In this document: piece by piece, positions 34,017-39,405 of the stretch
Position numbering within the stretch: the stretch's first letter is position 1
How the letters are laid out: each line of letters opens with the position of its first letter
NCBI RefSeq assembly: GCF_006540005.1
Contig: NZ_BJOC01000026.1
Coordinates: forward strand, 1 to 39,405
Direction of reading: 5' to 3'
DNA: 39,405 bases
Source of the DNA: Halomonas halmophila
GTDB lineage: Bacteria > Pseudomonadota > Gammaproteobacteria > Pseudomonadales > Halomonadaceae
Made by a program: the position numbers and the translations under genes
Notes under the pieces: model-generated
Seen by the model: only the letters and a program-made list of their open reading frames with translations
Database searches by the model: none
What the model was told of the DNA's origin: nothing

Positions 34017-35117
34017 ATGCAACGCAACGCCATGGAGTGGCTGGCCCTGTCCCTGTTGCCGGGCGTGGGCGCGTCACGCCTGGCCGCCCTGGTGGCCGAG
34101 CAGCCGGCATGGCCGGATGGTTGGCTGGCGGCCCTGCCGCACCCCGCCGCCCAGGCACTGCGCCTGTGGCTCGAGCATCCGGCCAAGAGCCCGCTCGCCG
34201 AGCGCATCGAGGTCGCCGCCGAGTGGCTGGCGACATCCGCCGATCGTGACCTGCTGCACCCGGGGCACCCGGCCTGGCCCGAGGCCCTGGAGCAGATCGC
34301 CGACCCGCCGCCTGTGCTCTGGGCCATGGGTGATCCCACGGCGTTGGAGGGGCCGCGACTGGCGATGGTCGGCACCCGTCGCCCCACCCGCGAGGGCCGT
34401 GGCAACGCGGCGGGCTTTGCGCGTCAGCTGGCCGAGCACGGCTGGTGCGTGGTCAGCGGCATGGCGTTGGGCATCGACGGTATCGCCCAGCAGGCGGCGC
34501 TGGATGCCGGCGGGCAGAGTATCGCGGTGCTGGGGTGTGGCGTGGATGTCATCTATCCGGCGCGTCATCGCCACCTGCAGGACGAGCTGCGTGAACGCGG
34601 TGGGCTGTTGCTGTCCGAGCACCCGCCGGGGACTCGTGCTCGGGCCGGCTTCTTTCCACGCCGCAATCGCCTCATTACCGGCCTGTCGCGTGGTGTTCTG
34701 GTGGTCGAGGCCGCCGAGCGCAGTGGCTCGTTGGTCAGTGCTCGACTGGCGGCGGAGCAAGGGCGTGAGGTGCTGGCGCTGCCCGGCTCGATTCACAATC
34801 CTCAGGCACGCGGCTGCCTGCACCTGATACGTGAGGGCGCCGCCCTGGTCCGTGACCTGGATGATCTGCTGGCCGAACTGGTGGGGTGGAGTGCCGTACC
34901 CGTGCCAATGCCTCGCGCCGAGGATGACGCAGCGCACAGCGATCCGTTGCTGGGCTGGTTGAGTGACAGCCCCACGCCGGTGGATGTGCTGGTCGAACTG
35001 AGCGGGCTGGCGGTGGCCGAGTGTCAGCGGCGGCTGTTGATGCTGGAGCTCGAGGGGCAGGCGGCCCAGGCCTCGGGCGGCTGGGTCCGCCTGCCGAGCC
35101 GGTCTGGGGCATGGTAG
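34017..35117 (+). CDS. dprA: DNA processing protein DprA
   Basis: A 366-residue Smf/DprA protein that loads RecA on incoming single-stranded DNA during transformation. It has an N-terminal helical domain, a Rossmann core (LAMVGTRRPTREGRGNA, VVSGMALGIDGIAQQAALDAGG, IAVLGCGVDVIYPARHR), the ssDNA-binding motif FPRRNRLITGLSRGVLVVEA, and a C-terminal winged-helix-like region (about 300-360). AAGGAGA lies 7 nt before the ATG. It is widely kept in bacteria not known to be competent, so transformability does not follow. Confidence 0.95.
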   Translation: MQRNAMEWLALSLLPGVGASRLAALVAEQPAWPDGWLAALPHPAAQALRLWLEHPAKSPLAERIEVAAEWLATSADRDLLHPGHPAWPEALEQIADPPPVLWAMGDPTALEGPRLAMVGTRRPTREGRGNAAGFARQLAEHGWCVVSGMALGIDGIAQQAALDAGGQSIAVLGCGVDVIYPARHRHLQDELRERGGLLLSEHPPGTRARAGFFPRRNRLITGLSRGVLVVEAAERSGSLVSARLAAEQGREVLALPGSIHNPQARGCLHLIREGAALVRDLDDLLAELVGWSAVPVPMPRAEDDAAHSDPLLGWLSDSPTPVDVLVELSGLAVAECQRRLLMLELEGQAAQASGGWVRLPSRSGAW

Positions 35118-35171
35118 AATAGGGGCTGGTTGAAATTTCATGTACCGACCCGCTCAATCGGATGCACCGTC

Positions 35172-35729
35172 ATGCCTCAGGCCCGTTCTCTTGATGCCGT
35201 CGTGGATGTCCTGCGCGAAGGCGGCGTGATCGCCTATCCCACTGAAGCCGTCTGGGGCCTGGGCTGCGACCCGGATGATGCCCCGGCCCTGCAGCGCCTG
35301 CTGGATATCAAGCGGCGCGACCCGGCCAAGGGCGTGATTCTGGTGGCCGCCGACCTCGAGCAGTGCGAGCCCTGGCTGGAAGGCCTGGCGCCGGCGCTGC
35401 GGTTTCCCCTGGCGGCGCCGCAGCCGCAACCGACGACCTGGCTGGTGCCGGACAACGGGCGTGCCCATGCGCTGGTCCGCGGAACGCATGCCAGGGTTGC
35501 CCTGAGAATCAGTGATCATCCCGGCGTCCAGGCCCTGTGCCGGGCCTTCGGTGGGCCCCTGGTGTCCACCTCGGCCAATCGCGCCGGGGAAGACGCGGCC
35601 ATGAGTGTCGAGGCAGTGCAACGCCTGTTCGGCCACGAGCTGGACGGCGTCTTGCCCGGCACCCTGGGCGGTCATGCCCGCCCCAGCACCATACGCGACC
35701 TGACCACCGGCCAGGTGCTGCGGGCCTGA
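35172..35729 (+). CDS. tsaC: Threonylcarbamoyl-AMP synthase TsaC
   Basis: A 185-residue YrdC-domain enzyme making threonylcarbamoyl-AMP from Thr, bicarbonate and ATP for t6A37 of tRNA. Recognisable are VIAYPTEAVWGLGCDPDD, KRRDPAKGVILVA, TWLVP, VALRISDHP and GPLVSTSANRAGE. The start at ATG 35172 aligns with E. coli TsaC; a TTG 14 codons upstream is less likely. It lies between dprA and hemF as in pseudomonads. TAGAAT at 35115-35120 could be part of its own promoter. TcdA, acting later on the same nucleotide, is also in this window. Confidence 0.94.
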   Translation: MPQARSLDAVVDVLREGGVIAYPTEAVWGLGCDPDDAPALQRLLDIKRRDPAKGVILVAADLEQCEPWLEGLAPALRFPLAAPQPQPTTWLVPDNGRAHALVRGTHARVALRISDHPGVQALCRAFGGPLVSTSANRAGEDAAMSVEAVQRLFGHELDGVLPGTLGGHARPSTIRDLTTGQVLRA

Positions 35730-37540
<1,811 letters not shown>

Positions 37541-37559
37541 GCCACCCGGCGCAGGGGTA

Positions 37560-38360
37560 TCAGCAGTCGGGCGTGTGGCCCGACTGGCGGGCCTGCCGAT
37601 AGGTGTCCATGGCCTGGCTCATGCTCGCCTGGAGGTCGTTGATGCGGCTGTCGTGGCTGGGGTGGGTGGACATCCACTCGGGTGGCTGGCCGCCGCCGGC
37701 CTGGCTCATGTTGCGCCACAGCTGGACGCTGGCACGGGGGTCGAAGCCGGCGCTGGCCATCAGGTCGAGGCCGATTTCGTCGGCTTCGCTCTCGTGGCTG
37801 CGCGAGAAGGGCAACTGCACGCCATACTGTGCGCCCAGGCCCAGTGCCTGCATGGTCATGTCATGGGTCGGTCCCTCGATACCGGCCGCTGCCGCCGCAA
37901 CAGCGGCAACGCTCAGGCCGATCTGGGTGGCACTCTGGGTCGAGGCCCGTTCGTTGGCGTGCTGGGCCATGACATGAGCCACCTCGTGGCCGATCACCGA
38001 GGCCACCTGATTCGAGTTGTCGGCCAGCTCCAGCAGGCCGGTGTTCACGCCCACATAACCGCCGGGCAGGGCGAAGGCGTTGGCCGCATCATCCTTGAAG
38101 ACACGGACCTCCCAGTTCTCCTGGCGCTGCTCGGGCGGCAAGACCCCGACGATGGCATTGGTGATGCATTGCACCCGGCGCAACGGCGCTCCGCCGACCG
38201 TGGGCAGTTCCTGCTGATACTTGTTGAACGCCTTGGCGCCCATCTGGTCGAGCTTGGACTCGGACATCAACGTCAACTGCGAGCGTCCGGTCGGCGATGT
38301 CGAGCAGGCGGCAATGGCAACGCTTAGCGCGCCGATGGCGAGACACTGCATCCAGCGCAT
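37560..38360 (-). CDS. M48 family lipoprotein metalloprotease (LoiP-like)
   Basis: A 266-residue protein with a lipoprotein signal (lipobox IAAC, Cys19; Ser at +2 suggests the outer membrane) and an M48 catalytic domain. The zinc motif HEVAH is at 125-129, and the third ligand is in SHESEADEIGLDLM (about 188-201). This short form without membrane helices resembles LoiP/YggG and acts in the periplasm on misfolded or outer-membrane proteins. An Ala-rich stretch (VAAVAAAAAG) follows the active site. It is convergent with aroE and divergent from the DUF815 ATPase gene. Confidence 0.92.
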   Translation of the reverse strand: MRWMQCLAIGALSVAIAACSTSPTGRSQLTLMSESKLDQMGAKAFNKYQQELPTVGGAPLRRVQCITNAIVGVLPPEQRQENWEVRVFKDDAANAFALPGGYVGVNTGLLELADNSNQVASVIGHEVAHVMAQHANERASTQSATQIGLSVAAVAAAAAGIEGPTHDMTMQALGLGAQYGVQLPFSRSHESEADEIGLDLMASAGFDPRASVQLWRNMSQAGGGQPPEWMSTHPSHDSRINDLQASMSQAMDTYRQARQSGHTPDC

Positions 38361-38489
38361 GGGGTCCTCCTTGGATGGGGCCTGGTCCGTGATGGTTCAG
38401 ACAAGGTACCGCGCCTGCCGTGTGGGTCAAGGCGGGGCTATGGCATCATGACATTCTACCGCCTTGATGACAGGAAGGAGAATGCTTCG

Positions 38490-39353
38490 ATGGATGATGA
38501 ACTGGCCCGTCGCCTGCTGGGCGTGCTGGAGCGGGTGGAGCCCTGGCTGCCGCCGGTTCCAGTGAAGGTCGACTGGAAGCGTGATGTGGCGGCGCTGTGG
38601 CAGCGGCACCCGCTGGGCGGCAGCCTCACACCGGTGCCGCCCCGTGATGGTCTGCAGCTGGACGACCTGCTGGGGATCGAGCGCCAGAAACAGGCGCTGG
38701 TCGACAATACGCGTGCCTTCCTGCATGGCTTCCCGGCCAATCATGCCCTGCTGTGGGGCGCCCGCGGCGGCGGCAAGTCGTCGCTGGTGCGGGCCCTGCT
38801 CAATGATCTGGCCGCCGAGGGACTGCGCCTGGTGCAGGTCGATCGTCATGATCTGGCCGCGTTACCCGTGCTGGTCGAGCAGCTGCGCCATGAGTCCCAG
38901 CGCTTTGTGGTGTATTGCGATGACCTTTCCTTCGAGGGCCAGGATGATGCCTACAAGGCCCTCAAGAGCGTGCTGGATGGCGCCCTCACCGGGCCGCCGG
39001 AGAATGTACTGCTGTATGCCACGTCCAATCGGCGTCATCTGCTGCCGGAATCGATGAGCGACAATGACAGTTCGCGCCTGGTCGGGGAGGAACTGCATCA
39101 CGGCGATGCCGTGGAAGAGAAGATCTCACTGTCGGACCGCTTCGGCCTGTGGCTGAGCTTTCGACCCTTCGACCAGGCCACCTACCTGGAGGCCTGCGAG
39201 CACTGGGTCACCTGGCTGGGCGAGTGCACCGACTGGGACGAACAGGCACGCAGCGAAGCCATTCGCTATGCCACCCTGCGTGGCGGACGCAGTGGCCGTG
39301 TGGCCTGGCAGTTTGCCTGCCAGCGAGTGGGGCAGCGCCGCCTGGCGACCTGA
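38490..39353 (+). CDS. DUF815 family P-loop ATPase
   Basis: A 287-residue AAA-like ATPase of the DUF815 family. The Walker A motif is WGARGGGKSSL, Walker B-like VVYCDDLSFEG follows, and further family signatures are LLYATSNRRHLLPE and SLSDRFGLWLSFRPFDQ. The family is widespread in proteobacteria and has no firmly assigned function; it lacks other domains here. The ATG at 38490 follows AAGGAG at a 9-nt spacing and is preferred to one 14 codons upstream. A terminator follows its stop codon. Confidence 0.9.
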   Translation: MDDELARRLLGVLERVEPWLPPVPVKVDWKRDVAALWQRHPLGGSLTPVPPRDGLQLDDLLGIERQKQALVDNTRAFLHGFPANHALLWGARGGGKSSLVRALLNDLAAEGLRLVQVDRHDLAALPVLVEQLRHESQRFVVYCDDLSFEGQDDAYKALKSVLDGALTGPPENVLLYATSNRRHLLPESMSDNDSSRLVGEELHHGDAVEEKISLSDRFGLWLSFRPFDQATYLEACEHWVTWLGECTDWDEQARSEAIRYATLRGGRSGRVAWQFACQRVGQRRLAT

Positions 39354-39380
39354 AGCCCGTTTGCTCTGCCGAAACGAGAA

Positions 39381-39405
39381 GCGCCGCCCTTTCGGGCGGC
39401 GCGGC
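39381..39405 (+). terminator. Intrinsic terminator after the DUF815 ATPase gene
   Basis: GCGCCGCCC (39381-39389), TTTC loop, GGGCGGCGC (39394-39402). The expected T-run falls beyond the window end. Confidence 0.7.

Noticed and set aside
34017..35117. dprA as evidence of a natural transformation system
   Set aside because: dprA is kept in many non-competent bacteria and no other competence genes are present here.

Overview
This is a GC-rich bacterial chromosome segment, almost certainly from a halophilic gammaproteobacterium of the Halomonas/Halomonadaceae type. That placement is an inference from gene content, gene order and codon use: a TrkA-TrkH potassium system with a dodecin gene, the Pseudomonas-like dprA-tsaC-hemF-aroE run, and the lptFG / pepA-holC-valS divergence. 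No rRNA, tRNA, CRISPR array, phage or classical insertion sequence was seen. I annotate 44 protein genes, most of them housekeeping.

Layout. 1-9.5 kb: an acidic repeat lipoprotein, a Tim44-like membrane protein, an isochorismatase-family hydrolase, yaaA, a Tas-like aldo/keto reductase, a Sel1-repeat protein, a DEDDh exonuclease-like protein, then a leftward group (thioesterase, ybaK, two poorly known proteins, LOG) and a multi-pass membrane protein divergent from a small HNH protein. 9.5-18.5 kb: a hypothetical gene, a PatB/MalY-type aminotransferase, then leftward pepA - ilvE - SDR - holC - valS, in which ilvE and the SDR gene sit inside the usual pepA-holC-valS cluster. 18.7-22.4 kb: rightward lptF-lptG-RDD protein, then bfd and bfr behind a Fur-box-like palindrome. 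22.5-26.2 kb: leftward truC-tcdA-DUF1653, a rightward zinc-less sirtuin and tapT. 26.3-33.9 kb: leftward def, fmt-rsmB, dodecin, trkA-trkH, and a TraB-family membrane protein. 34-39.4 kb: rightward dprA, tsaC, hemF-aroE, a leftward M48 lipoprotein protease, and a rightward DUF815 ATPase ending in a terminator.

How they work together: LptF/LptG form the membrane part of the LPS exporter; Bfd releases iron from bacterioferritin; TruC, TcdA, TapT, TsaC, RsmB, Fmt, Def and ValS all act on tRNA, rRNA or nascent protein; TrkA gates TrkH for potassium uptake, central to osmoadaptation. Six gene pairs overlap by an ATGA start/stop.

The most unusual content is intergenic. There are two families of small dispersed repeats: (i) a paired-hairpin, purine-linker element at 14878-14933 and 22349-22412, each copy with a pyrimidine tract a short distance beyond; and (ii) a roughly 150-bp element with GGGAAAC-CTG-type inverted ends at 25229-25374 and 26184-26343, flanking tapT. 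All copies start within a few bases of a stop codon, and one supplies bases of the stop codons on both of its sides. There are also two unrelated heptamer tandem arrays (CCTCACA at 5699-5779 and CTCTTCC at 22457-22505). The best protein-level oddity is a lipoprotein built almost entirely of 11-residue repeats. I saw no convincing new defence or metabolic system.
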